Source: Bog-756 sp963756515
GTDB lineage: Bacteria > Actinomycetota > Acidimicrobiia > Acidimicrobiales > RAAP-2
Assembly (NCBI GenBank): GCA_963756515.1
Contig: CAVWNV010000011.1
Coordinates: 248,001-312,000, forward strand
DNA length: 64,000 nucleotides
Direction: 5' to 3'
Shown here: one piece after another, positions 24,020 through 32,921 of the stretch
Layout of the letters: each line of letters begins with the position of its first letter
How positions within the stretch are numbered: the stretch's first letter is position 1
Translations under genes and position numbers: made by a program
The notes under the pieces: model-generated
Seen by the model: only the letters and a program-made list of their open reading frames with translations
Told to the model about the DNA's origin: nothing
Database searches by the model: none

Positions 24020-26395
24020 GTGCTGCTCCTCCTGATCGCACCCCTGGCGCTGCTGTGGCTGCTCATCACCGGACATCGGCGGCGCATCGGCTTCGGCCCG
24101 CTGTCCGTGCGGGGCACCCTCGTCCTGGCCTACCTGGCCTTCCAGGCCGTGCTGCTGATCATCACCGAAGTGACGAGTATCGGGAACCACTTCACCGCTT
24201 GGACCGTGGCCGCTGCCTGGCTCCTCGTGACCGTGGTCCTGGTGGTGCTGGCCGCACCCCAGATCGCCGAGCTGGCGGCACGGGCCCGGACCCGGGCCCG
24301 GCACCGGCCCGACCTCCGGGGCCTGCTCCGGCGGTTGCGCACGGAGGACACCCTGTGGATAGGGGTCGTCGTCGTGATCCTGGCCGGGCTGGTCGTCGAG
24401 GGCACCATGTACCCACCCGCCAACGGCGACTCCCTGGTGTATCACCTGGCCCGGGTGGCCCACTGGGTCCAGAACCGCACCATCGCGCCGTTCGCCACCC
24501 ACTACCTGGCCCAGGTCGAACTGTCACCGCTGTCCGAGTACAACTTGGCCCACCTGCATCTCCTGACCGGCACCAACCGGTTCGACTGGAGCATGCAGTG
24601 GTTCGCCTCGGTGGTGTGCATCGTCGGGGCCTCGGAGTTGGCCCGGCTGCTGGGAGCGGTGCGGTGGGTGCAGGTGGCCGCGGCGGTGATCTGCGTGACC
24701 ATTCCCGCCGGTGTCCTCCTGGCCACCACCACCGAGAACGACTATTTCGCCGCCGCCATCGGCATCGGCCTGCTGATCATCGTGACCAGCTTCTCCTTCG
24801 GTCCGGGATGGGTGTACCGGACCGTGGCGCTGGGGGCGGCGGCGGGGCTGGCCTACATGGCCAAGGGCACCATGCCGACCATGCTGGGCCCGGCGGTCCT
24901 GGCCCTGTTCGGGGTGGCCGTCTACCGGTGGCACCGGGGGTCGACCCGGATGGTGTCGTTGACCAAGATCGTCAAGTGGCTGGCCGTGGCCGGAGCCGGC
25001 GCCCTGGCCATGGTCGGGCCGTTCCTGGTCCAGACCTGGCAGCTGGTCGGATCCGTGGTCGGCCCCACCTCGAAGAGCACCGTCAACGCCCAGATCTCAC
25101 TGGCCAGCTTCGGTGCCAATCTCGTCCGCACCACCGCGGGGAACTTCGACATCGGCGACGGGACCGCCGGCATCAGCACCTACACCAGCATGATCGTGCT
25201 CGGGATACTGCGGCACATCTATCCCATCTTCGGCATCTCGCAGAACGACTCCCGCTTCAGCCTCCAGGCCAACTTCGACCCCTTCCGGGTCACCTACTAC
25301 AGCTATCTGGACCGTCTGTCCGACTACGGGGCCAACCCGTGGGACGTGGCCCTGGCCATGGTGTCCCTGGTCATCCTGGTGGTGGCCGTGTGGCGGGGAG
25401 CCCGACACCTGCGCGTGGCCCTGGTCCTGGCCGTGGCGTTGTCGGTCGGCTACATCCTGTTCTCGGGTGTGGCCCGTTGGAGTCCCTTCGAAGTGCGCTA
25501 CGCCATGCCCCTGATGGTGCCCTGGGCGGCCGTCATCGCCGTGGCGCTGGCCCGGGGTCCCCGATGGATCACCCGCATCGTGATGATCGCGTTGGTGGTC
25601 GCCTGCCTCCCGCAGCTGCTCGACAACGTGGAGCAACCTCTCGTGCCGCCCCTCGACTACCACGGATCCTTTCTGGCCCCGTACTTCCCCTCCCACCAGA
25701 CGGCCGCCGGCAATCCGATGGCCTCGGACTACCAGACCGTCACGACCGTCCTGACCCAGTCGACCTGCACCAAGGCCTCCATCGGGAACTGGGTGCTCAT
25801 CGAGTACCCGCTGTGGGTGGGCCTCCAGCACGAGCACTGGACCGGTGTCCTCAACGACTTCGACGTGCACAACGACTCCTCGAAACTGGTGCCCCACTAC
25901 CGTCCCTGTGCCTCCATCACCTCGCAGGAAGCCACCTACCGCACTCCTGACAACGGCACGGTGAACGTCCAGCAGGGCGGGCTGGCCATCTCCGTGAACG
26001 CCGACGACGCGGCCACGGTGACCACACCCATCCGTGGTTGGGGAAGCCGGGTGTCCGGTGTCCGCGTGCTCCCGGGCGGCGGTTGGTCCATGGCCAGGCT
26101 GTTGTGGTTCCCGCTCCTCGGGACGCGGGGCTCCCTCTACGTCTTCAGTCGGGATGCCCAGACCGTGCAGCTCCAACTCCAACGCGATCCGGCCGCTCCC
26201 CGGTACTCGGTCACGATGACGGACCCGGACGGGGACCAGGTGCCGGCGGTCGTCGGGCCCCACTCGTACCATGCCGATATCAGAGTCCACGCCGGCACCA
26301 ATCGCATCTCGTTGGCCGTGGGCGGGATCTTGAAGCACGGACAGCTCGACCAGGCCCTCTTCTATGCGGTGACGATCGCTCCCGCCACTTCGTGA
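24020..26395 (+). CDS. Large multi-pass membrane protein, GT-C-like glycosyltransferase candidate
   Basis: A 791-residue protein with roughly a dozen membrane helices in the first 560 residues and a soluble beta-rich C-terminal part of about 220 residues. The loop after an early helix reads NGDSLVYHLARVAHW, a pattern like the first extracytoplasmic loop of GT-C glycosyltransferases (PMT/ArnT type), which use lipid-linked sugars. A related loop (TDTLWYHMPFAARF) occurs in the protein at 61077. It starts at GTG 24020. With the downstream acyltransferase it opens the surface-glycan region. The donor and acceptor are unknown, and the call rests on topology and the loop motif. Confidence 0.6.
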   Translation: MLLLLIAPLALLWLLITGHRRRIGFGPLSVRGTLVLAYLAFQAVLLIITEVTSIGNHFTAWTVAAAWLLVTVVLVVLAAPQIAELAARARTRARHRPDLRGLLRRLRTEDTLWIGVVVVILAGLVVEGTMYPPANGDSLVYHLARVAHWVQNRTIAPFATHYLAQVELSPLSEYNLAHLHLLTGTNRFDWSMQWFASVVCIVGASELARLLGAVRWVQVAAAVICVTIPAGVLLATTTENDYFAAAIGIGLLIIVTSFSFGPGWVYRTVALGAAAGLAYMAKGTMPTMLGPAVLALFGVAVYRWHRGSTRMVSLTKIVKWLAVAGAGALAMVGPFLVQTWQLVGSVVGPTSKSTVNAQISLASFGANLVRTTAGNFDIGDGTAGISTYTSMIVLGILRHIYPIFGISQNDSRFSLQANFDPFRVTYYSYLDRLSDYGANPWDVALAMVSLVILVVAVWRGARHLRVALVLAVALSVGYILFSGVARWSPFEVRYAMPLMVPWAAVIAVALARGPRWITRIVMIALVVACLPQLLDNVEQPLVPPLDYHGSFLAPYFPSHQTAAGNPMASDYQTVTTVLTQSTCTKASIGNWVLIEYPLWVGLQHEHWTGVLNDFDVHNDSSKLVPHYRPCASITSQEATYRTPDNGTVNVQQGGLAISVNADDAATVTTPIRGWGSRVSGVRVLPGGGWSMARLLWFPLLGTRGSLYVFSRDAQTVQLQLQRDPAAPRYSVTMTDPDGDQVPAVVGPHSYHADIRVHAGTNRISLAVGGILKHGQLDQALFYAVTIAPATS

Positions 26396-26432
26396 CGCCC
26401 ACCGTCCCGGTGGTGGTTCCGTCGGGCCCGAC

Positions 26433-28646
26433 ATGACCGTCCCACCCGAGTCCCCGGCTGGAGCATCGGCATCGGCCGCACCGGCGGCGGCTGGCGCGGA
26501 TGCCGTGGCTGGCGCGGCGGCATGGGGCGACGTGGCGGCCGGCGTGGCGGTCGGCGTGGCGGCCGGCGTGGCGGTCGGCGTGGACGAGTCGGGCACGGCA
26601 CCGGGAGACCGTCGCTTCCGCCCCGACATCGAGGGGCTCCGAGCCGTGGCCGTCCTGTTGGTGGTGTTCTACCACGCCGGCTTCACCGGTCTCGGCGGTG
26701 GGTACGTGGGGGTCGACGTGTTCTTCGTCATCTCCGGATTCGTGATCACCGGTGTCCTGCTCCGTGAGCGGGAGTCCTCGTCGAGGACGTCCCTCCTCCG
26801 CTTCTACGGTCGCAGGAGCCGTCGCATCATCCCGGCCGCCACGCTGGTGATCGTCGTGACCGTGATCGCCACCTATGCCGCCCTCGGCGTGGTCTTCGGC
26901 AACCAGACGGCCATCGACGCCCGCTGGACCGCGGTGTTCCTGGCCAACTTCCACTTCGCCTCGGAAGGCACCAACTACCTCACGGCCCAACTGCCCCCGT
27001 CGCCGCTCTTGAACTTCTGGTCGCTGGCCGTCGAGGAGCAGTTCTACCTCGTCTACCCGGCCTTCTTTCTGGTCATCGCCGGCCTCCGCACCCGGTGGAG
27101 CCTCCAGGTCCGCCTGGCCGTCGGGCTGGTGGCGGTGATCGCCGCCTCCTTCACCGTGTCGGTATTGCAGACGGCGTCCAGCCCGACGGTCGCCTACTTC
27201 TCGCCGCTCACCCGGGCGTGGGAGCTGGCCCTCGGGGCGCTGGTGGCGGTGGGCACGTCCTGGCTGCGGAGGGTGCCGGCGGCGGCGGGCTCGGCCATGA
27301 CCTGGTTGGGACTGGGGGCCATCGCCTTCGGTGCCGTCGGCTTCGACAGTCACACGGCCTACCCGGGGTCGTTGGTGGCCATACCGGTCCTCGGAGCCTG
27401 CCTGGTCATCGCCGGAGGGGTGAACAAGCCGCCCTGGGCCGCCGAGTCGCTACTGGGACGGGGCCCGTTCCGCTGGTTGGGCCAGCTCTCCTACTCCATC
27501 TATCTGTGGCACTGGCCCATCCTGATCATCGCCGCCGAGTCGGCCGGGCGGTCCAGCCTGCCCTTCCGCCGCAACATCGTGTGGCTGGCGGTGGCCCTGG
27601 CCGCCTCGATGGCCTCGTTCTATCTGGTCGAGAACCCCGTCCGTCACGCCTCATTGAACCGGGTGCGATGGGCGCCGCTGGGCCTCGGTGCCGCGCTGAT
27701 CGCCGTCTCCCTCGGTGTGGCCACCATCCAGCTCGCCGTCCACCGCGCCCCGGTCCCGGGGGCCGGAGGCGCCCATGCATCCGGGTTCCCCACGCCGGCC
27801 CGGTCGGACGCCGCCGTCCGACGCCTGGTCCGACAGGCCACCACCATCACTGCGGTGCCCGCCGACCTGGACCCGCCGCTGTCCTACGTGCGGGAGGACT
27901 GGGGCGGACCCAACGCACCGTGTTGGACCTCCACCGGCCAGACCAGCGCTCCGTCCTGCACGTTCGGCGACCGGCACGGCACCCGGACGGTGGTGCTGTA
28001 CGGCGACTCCCACGCCGGCATGTGGTTCGACGCCATGAACCTCATCGCCGATGTGGCCCACTGGAAGCTCGTCTACCTGGGCAAGGGATACTGCCCCGCC
28101 AACATGCTCCCCTACGCCAATCCGACCGGATTCGGTCGGCCCGGGGGCGAGTACACCCAGTGCGACCAGTGGCACCGTCACGCCCTCGGTCGCATGCGTG
28201 AGATCCATCCGGACCTGGTCGTCGTGACCCAGGAGTTCCGGAATCGGCCCGACGGGACGCCCTATACCGACGCCGAGTGGCAGCAGGGCATGGAGAGGAC
28301 GCTGGGCCAGATCCCCGTGCCGGCCCGCGACATCGTCGTGGTCGGGAACATTCCCAGCCTGCCCGAGAGTCCCCCGCAGTGCCTGTCCCGCAACACCACC
28401 GACGTCCAGGCCTGCTCAGCTCCGCTCTCCCCCGCCATCGCCGGCTACAACGCCGCCGAGCAGAGCGCCGCCGCCCACACCGGCGCCGGCTACGTGGACA
28501 TCATCCCGTGGTTCTGCTCGACCACGTGCACGGGCGTCATCGGGCGGTACGAGGTCTATCTCGACGATTACCACATCACGCAGGCGTACTCGTTCTATCT
28601 GGCCCGGGTACTGAGCGACGCCATCGGACTCTCCCCGACCGGTTGA
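26433..28646 (+). CDS. Acyltransferase-3 (OafA/OatA-like) with C-terminal SGNH domain
   Basis: A 737-residue membrane O-acyltransferase. After a low-complexity Ala/Val/Gly tail, the acyltransferase-3 domain begins at FRPDIEGLRAVAVLLVVFYH, with H in FYHAGF and the motifs VDVFFVISGFVITG, SLAVEEQFYLVYP and YSIYLWHWP. The extracytoplasmic SGNH hydrolase-like domain (about 500-737) has the GDSH block (LYGDSHAGMW) and a C-terminal D-x-x-H (DDYHIT). Such fusions acetylate peptidoglycan or surface polysaccharide. It follows the GT-C-like gene by 37 bases and may be in one operon with it. Confidence 0.9.
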   Translation: MTVPPESPAGASASAAPAAAGADAVAGAAAWGDVAAGVAVGVAAGVAVGVDESGTAPGDRRFRPDIEGLRAVAVLLVVFYHAGFTGLGGGYVGVDVFFVISGFVITGVLLRERESSSRTSLLRFYGRRSRRIIPAATLVIVVTVIATYAALGVVFGNQTAIDARWTAVFLANFHFASEGTNYLTAQLPPSPLLNFWSLAVEEQFYLVYPAFFLVIAGLRTRWSLQVRLAVGLVAVIAASFTVSVLQTASSPTVAYFSPLTRAWELALGALVAVGTSWLRRVPAAAGSAMTWLGLGAIAFGAVGFDSHTAYPGSLVAIPVLGACLVIAGGVNKPPWAAESLLGRGPFRWLGQLSYSIYLWHWPILIIAAESAGRSSLPFRRNIVWLAVALAASMASFYLVENPVRHASLNRVRWAPLGLGAALIAVSLGVATIQLAVHRAPVPGAGGAHASGFPTPARSDAAVRRLVRQATTITAVPADLDPPLSYVREDWGGPNAPCWTSTGQTSAPSCTFGDRHGTRTVVLYGDSHAGMWFDAMNLIADVAHWKLVYLGKGYCPANMLPYANPTGFGRPGGEYTQCDQWHRHALGRMREIHPDLVVVTQEFRNRPDGTPYTDAEWQQGMERTLGQIPVPARDIVVVGNIPSLPESPPQCLSRNTTDVQACSAPLSPAIAGYNAAEQSAAAHTGAGYVDIIPWFCSTTCTGVIGRYEVYLDDYHITQAYSFYLARVLSDAIGLSPTG
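26532..26579 (+). repeat. 12-bp tandem repeat in the acyltransferase N-terminus
   Basis: Four 12-base units alternate between GTGGCGGCCGGC and GTGGCGGTCGGC (a 24-base unit twice), in frame, encoding V-A-A-G and V-A-V-G repeats before the conserved domain. Such arrays change length easily by slippage. Confidence 0.75.
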
Positions 28647-28664
28647 GGACGGGCCGGGGTCCGC

Positions 28665-30095
28665 TCAGCCATCGGTCGGCGTGGCCTCCACGATGAACTG
28701 GTAGCCGAACATGGTGGGCCACAGGTCCAACAGCAGGCGGTCCACCAACCGGAGCATGTTGGCCTTGGTGCCCTCCATGCCCAGGGCGTCCAGCGGGAGC
28801 CCCACCGGCTCGATCCTCCGGATGGTGAAGCCCTGACGTTCGACCAGCTTGCGGATACTCCGCCGCGTGAAGAATCGGAGGTGGGTGGAGTCGAGGATGC
28901 CCCGCTGGTCGTAGTCGAACATGCCCAGGGTCGATCGCAGCCGCGGGTACCAGTGGGCGATGTTGGGCACGCAGAACATGGCCACTCCGTCCGGGGCCAG
29001 GACGTTTCTGACCTGGCTCATCAGGGCCCCGGGGTTGACCAGGTGCTCGAGGACGTCGGCGGCCAACACGATGTCGAAGTCCTTCCCCACCTCGGCCGGG
29101 ATGCCCTCGTTGAGGTCGGCCTGCACGAAGGTCGAGGTCCGCCGGTCCACGCCGGCGATCTCCATGACGTCGACACCGGTCACGTCATGGCCCATGTCGG
29201 TGAGGCGCTCGGCCAGCAGACCGCTGGAGCAGCCGAGGTCGAGGACCTTGCTCGGCGGCCTGGTCCGCAGCAGGGTCGAGATGCGCCCGTGCGAGCTGTC
29301 CTCACTCGGCTTGAGCTGATACTCCTCGCTCAGTGCGATACGGCTCCCGTCCCCGAAGCCGGCCTTCTGCAGTCGGTAGGCGACGACGTCCTTGGTCACG
29401 TCGGCGGCGTACCCCATCCCGTCGACGTAGCAGATCTCGTCCCCGTAGTACGTGGGGATGGGCACCTCGGCGATACGCATGCCGGCGTCGTGGAGCTGGA
29501 TGATGATCTGCGTGTCGAAGTTGAACCCGTCGGAGTTGCGCTCGAAGGGGATCTGCTTGAGGGCACTGACGGCATAGGCCCGGTAGCCGGAGTGGAACTC
29601 GGACAGATCGGTGCCCAGGGCGGCGTTCTCGAATCGTGACAGCACCCGATTGCCCACGAACTTGTAGAGGGGCATGCCGCCCTTGCGGGCCGCGCCCTTG
29701 ATCATGATGCGCGACCCGAACACGGCGTCGGCCTCGCCGGCGATGAGAGGGGCCACGATGTCGGGCAGCGACTCGGGGGCGTACTGACCGTCGCCGTGCA
29801 GCATGACGACGATGTCCAGCCCGTGCTCGATGGCCAGGTCGTAACCGGCCTTCTGATTGCCGCCGTAGCCAAGGTTGGCCGGTTGACGGATCAGCGTGAT
29901 GGGGAGGTCGGAGATCTGCTGGTAGCCCAGTCCGACCAGATAGGTCGAGTCGTCGCTGTGATCGTCGCTCACGATCACCTCTTCGATCTCCGGTCTGATC
30001 TCGTCCGGAATGCGGTCCAGCACCTTGGCCAGCGTGGACGCCGCGTTATAGGCGACGACGAGCACGCCGATCCGCTTCTTCTCTATGGATCCCAT
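28665..30095 (-). CDS. Fusion of GT2 glycosyltransferase and SAM-dependent methyltransferase
   Basis: A 476-residue protein. Residues 1-240 are a GT-A glycosyltransferase family 2 domain: IGVLVVAYNAASTL, VSDDHSDDST, and the DxD-like HGDGQYAPE, followed by RKGGMPLYK and FHSGYRAY as in polyprenyl-phosphate sugar transferases. Residues about 280-420 are a class I methyltransferase with motif I KVLDLGCSSGLL and post-I DVLEHL. ATG 30095 follows a strong purine-rich ribosome-binding site; the longer opening from 30260 overlaps the divergent gene and is rejected. It probably supplies or modifies a sugar for the surface glycan. Confidence 0.88.
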   Translation of the reverse strand: MGSIEKKRIGVLVVAYNAASTLAKVLDRIPDEIRPEIEEVIVSDDHSDDSTYLVGLGYQQISDLPITLIRQPANLGYGGNQKAGYDLAIEHGLDIVVMLHGDGQYAPESLPDIVAPLIAGEADAVFGSRIMIKGAARKGGMPLYKFVGNRVLSRFENAALGTDLSEFHSGYRAYAVSALKQIPFERNSDGFNFDTQIIIQLHDAGMRIAEVPIPTYYGDEICYVDGMGYAADVTKDVVAYRLQKAGFGDGSRIALSEEYQLKPSEDSSHGRISTLLRTRPPSKVLDLGCSSGLLAERLTDMGHDVTGVDVMEIAGVDRRTSTFVQADLNEGIPAEVGKDFDIVLAADVLEHLVNPGALMSQVRNVLAPDGVAMFCVPNIAHWYPRLRSTLGMFDYDQRGILDSTHLRFFTRRSIRKLVERQGFTIRRIEPVGLPLDALGMEGTKANMLRLVDRLLLDLWPTMFGYQFIVEATPTDG

Positions 30096-30262
30096 CACCC
30101 CTCCCCCCGTCCTCGGCTGCCAGGACCGCTCCATGCTATGCGGCCCGGCGCCAAAGGGAAAGGGGCAGGTGGTCGACCCCACCCCAGGGTCGCCGCGGCC
30201 GGATTCCACCGGCCCGAGCTGCCGCGATGGAGGTCGGTGCGGCGCCGTGACAGGCTGCACCC

Positions 30263-30943
30263 ATGGACGCCATCGCCACCCCGTCGCCCGGGGCCGACCA
30301 CCCGGAGCGGACGAAGCGCCGCCACGAGCTGTTCGCCAAGGCCCAGTCGGCCACGGGCTTCATGCCCGACGACGAGGGCCAGGCCCTCTACCTGGCCGCC
30401 CTCCGGGCCGGGGCGTCCTTCGAGGGCGCCTCGTTCGTGGAGATCGGAGCCTGGTGCGGCAAGTCGACCGTCTACCTCGGGGCCGCGGCCGAAGAGACCG
30501 GGGCCGTGGTGTTCAGCCTCGACCATCACCACGGGTCCGAGGAGAACCAGCCCGGATGGGAACACCACGACCACTCCCTGGTGGACCCGGACACCGGGCA
30601 CATCGACACGCTGCCGCACTGGCGGCGGACCATCGTCGACGCCGGTCTCGAATCCTCCGTGGTGGGGATCGTCGGGGACTCGCCCACGGTGTCCTCCCGC
30701 TGGACGACGCCGCTGGCCTTCTGCTTCATCGACGGCGGTCATGGTGAGGAGCCGGCGTGGGCCGACTACCGGGGCTGGGCCCCCCTGGTGGCCGAGGACG
30801 GGTGGCTGGCCATCCACGATGTCTTCCCCGACCCGGCCGACGGCGGCCGCCCGCCCTACGACATCTGGCGGGCCGCCCTCGATTCCGGCCGGTTCGTCGA
30901 GGACGGCGAGTGCGGCTCCCTGCGAGTGGTGCGGCGGATCTGA
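30263..30943 (+). CDS. Class I SAM-dependent methyltransferase
   Basis: A 226-residue protein with motif I VEIGAWCGKSTVYLG, motif II VFSLDHHHGSEE and an acidic FIDGGH motif followed by W-x-x-L-x-x-x-G-W-L-AIHD, the pattern of the Methyltransf_24 group often found beside glycosyltransferases. No membrane segment. It is divergent from the GT2-methyltransferase fusion and convergent with the toroid gene. Substrate unknown; a sugar or lipid-carrier intermediate is likely from context. Confidence 0.82.
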   Translation: MDAIATPSPGADHPERTKRRHELFAKAQSATGFMPDDEGQALYLAALRAGASFEGASFVEIGAWCGKSTVYLGAAAEETGAVVFSLDHHHGSEENQPGWEHHDHSLVDPDTGHIDTLPHWRRTIVDAGLESSVVGIVGDSPTVSSRWTTPLAFCFIDGGHGEEPAWADYRGWAPLVAEDGWLAIHDVFPDPADGGRPPYDIWRAALDSGRFVEDGECGSLRVVRRI

Positions 30944-30978
30944 GCCCGACCCGCCGGCGGGTGCGGCGGCCCGGTGGA

Positions 30979-32082
30979 TCAGATGGGGCCGCGGGGACCG
31001 GGGGCCGGTACGGCCGGCTCGACCGGGGAGTCCGGAGCGGGCTCGGTGAGGTCGAGATGGCTGGGCAGCCCTTCGCCCCGGAAGATCCCCGACGCCGCCG
31101 TGGTCCGACTGAGGGCGTCCACGGCCAGGATCATGGCCCCGGCCGTGTAGGAGGACCGTTCCAACGGCGGGTAGGTGGCCTCCTCGGGATAGACCATGCC
31201 CGTCCAGTACGAGCCGTCCTCGTTGCGGAGGGCCTGGACCCAGGCCAGGAGCTCGAGCGCCTGGTCGTGGCGGCCCAGGACGTCGAGGGCCAGGACACAC
31301 TCGGCCGTCTCGGCCGCGGTCACCCATTCACCGGTGGACACACAACGCACCCCCCGGCCCTCCATCACGAACTTCGACCACGACTCCTCCATCCGCCTGC
31401 GGGCGGCGTCGCCGCTCAGGGCGCCGGCCAGGACCGGGTAGTACCAGTCCATGGCGAACTCGTCCTTGGGGGCGAAGGCCTCGGGCTGGTGGGCCACGGC
31501 GTGGGCCAACCGCCCGGCGGCCAGCTCCCAGTCGGGCCGTTCGTGGCCCAGACGCTCAGCGCAGGCGATGGAGCAACGCAGGCTGTGGTAGATCGAGGAC
31601 GACCCGGTGAGCAGGGCGTACTCCTCGCGGAAGCCGGACGGATCCAGTGACCACCGGATCGAGCCGTCGGGGAGCTGCCACCGCAGCACGAAATCGACGC
31701 CGGCCTCGACCACCGGCCACAGCTCGACGAGGCCCTCGATGGAGCCGGTGGAGACGTACCGGTGCCAGGCCCCGGTGGCCACGTAGGCACAGACGTTGGT
31801 GTCGAGCCGGGAGTCCTCGATGCCGGTGGCCAGGTAGTAGTTGAACCAACTTCCGTCCGGGAGCTGGGTGTCGGCCAGCCACCGGTAGGCCCGGTCGGCC
31901 TCGTCGTCCAGGCCCACCGCGGTCAGGGCCATGGCCGCCTCCACATGGTTCCAGGGATCGCAGTGCCCGCCCGGGAACCACTCGATCATCCCGTCGGGAC
32001 GCTGGAGGGACACGATCGACCGCGCCGTGGCCATCACCTGGGACGCCGTGATGACGCCGGGCAGCTCGGGAATCGACCTCAT
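30979..32082 (-). CDS. Alpha/alpha-toroid protein (prenyltransferase/squalene oxidase repeat-like)
   Basis: A 367-residue protein whose ATG 32082 overlaps the preceding methyltransferase stop (ATGA). It has regularly spaced helices and repeats resembling the QW motif of terpene cyclases (QLPDGSWFN, QLPDGSIRW, RNEDGSYW), plus LQRPDGMIEWFPGGHCDPWNH near the N-terminus. The fold is probably an alpha/alpha barrel, used both by prenyltransferase-like proteins and by several glycan-active enzymes. No DxDD cyclase acid motif is seen, so terpene cyclisation is doubtful. Position in a GT4-methyltransferase operon favours a glycan or lipid-carrier role. Confidence 0.65.
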   Translation of the reverse strand: MRSIPELPGVITASQVMATARSIVSLQRPDGMIEWFPGGHCDPWNHVEAAMALTAVGLDDEADRAYRWLADTQLPDGSWFNYYLATGIEDSRLDTNVCAYVATGAWHRYVSTGSIEGLVELWPVVEAGVDFVLRWQLPDGSIRWSLDPSGFREEYALLTGSSSIYHSLRCSIACAERLGHERPDWELAAGRLAHAVAHQPEAFAPKDEFAMDWYYPVLAGALSGDAARRRMEESWSKFVMEGRGVRCVSTGEWVTAAETAECVLALDVLGRHDQALELLAWVQALRNEDGSYWTGMVYPEEATYPPLERSSYTAGAMILAVDALSRTTAASGIFRGEGLPSHLDLTEPAPDSPVEPAVPAPGPRGPI

Positions 32083-32918
32083 GCCACACCCACCCGGACC
32101 GGCGCCGACACCGAAGGCACCCTCACCGCCGTCGGCTCTGCCGGCTCCGGCACCGTCGGCTCCGGCACCGCCTCCGGAACCGCGGCCCGGTCCGCCTCGG
32201 ATGCGGCCGGCTTGTGCAGGTAGACCACCAGGCTCTTCCCCATCAGCGGATTGAGCAGCCGGTCGGCGTAGCGGGTGACCTTCGGGGCCTTCTCGATGTC
32301 CCACACCAGCACCCGGTGGTAGGTGGAGACAGCCGGGTGGGTGTCGTTGGACGGTCCGACCAGACACCGGAGCCACCAGTAGGGGGCATGCAGGCCGTGG
32401 GCGTGGTGGCTGCCGGTGGACTGCAGCCCCGTGCCCTCCAGCCGGCTCACCAACTGGCTCTGGCGGTAGATGCGGACGTGGCCGCCGGGCACGTTGTGGT
32501 ACTCGTCCGACAGCGCCCAGTTGACGAATTCGGGTCCGCAACGGGGCACGGTGACGGCCATGGTTCCACCGGGGCGCAGGACGCGGGTCAGTTCGGCCAT
32601 GGCTGTCTCGTCCTCGGGGATGTGCTCGAGTACCTCGGACGCGATGACCCGATCGAAGGATCCGTCCCCGAACGGAAGGGTGAGGGCGTTCCCCTGCACC
32701 GAGCCCACCCTGGCCTGGTCGAGGTCGATCTCGCCGGCCACACCCATGGCCCCGAAGGTGTCCTGCACCTTGCGCACCTCGTCGGCCCCGGCGTCGAAGG
32801 CCACCACTTCGGCGCCCATGCGGGCGGCCTGATAGGCGTGCCGTCCGAACCCGCAGCCCAGATCGAGCAGGCGATCCCCGGGGCGGACCCCGAGTCGGTC
32901 GTAGTCGACGGTCAGCAT
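32079..32918 (-). CDS. Class I SAM-dependent methyltransferase
   Basis: A 279-residue methyltransferase of the UbiE/Methyltransf_11 type: motif I LLDLGCGFGRHAYQAARMG, motif II VAFDAG, motif post-I FDRVIASEVLEHIPED and LRPGGTMAVTVP. The C-terminal third contains WWLRCLVG and a hydrophobic patch, then a Pro/Glu/Val-rich tail with near repeats (EPTVPEPAEPTAV). It sits three bases after the GT4 gene and overlaps the toroid gene, so the three make one translational unit. Confidence 0.85.
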   Translation of the reverse strand: MLTVDYDRLGVRPGDRLLDLGCGFGRHAYQAARMGAEVVAFDAGADEVRKVQDTFGAMGVAGEIDLDQARVGSVQGNALTLPFGDGSFDRVIASEVLEHIPEDETAMAELTRVLRPGGTMAVTVPRCGPEFVNWALSDEYHNVPGGHVRIYRQSQLVSRLEGTGLQSTGSHHAHGLHAPYWWLRCLVGPSNDTHPAVSTYHRVLVWDIEKAPKVTRYADRLLNPLMGKSLVVYLHKPAASEADRAAVPEAVPEPTVPEPAEPTAVRVPSVSAPVRVGVA

Positions 32919-32921
32919 GGC

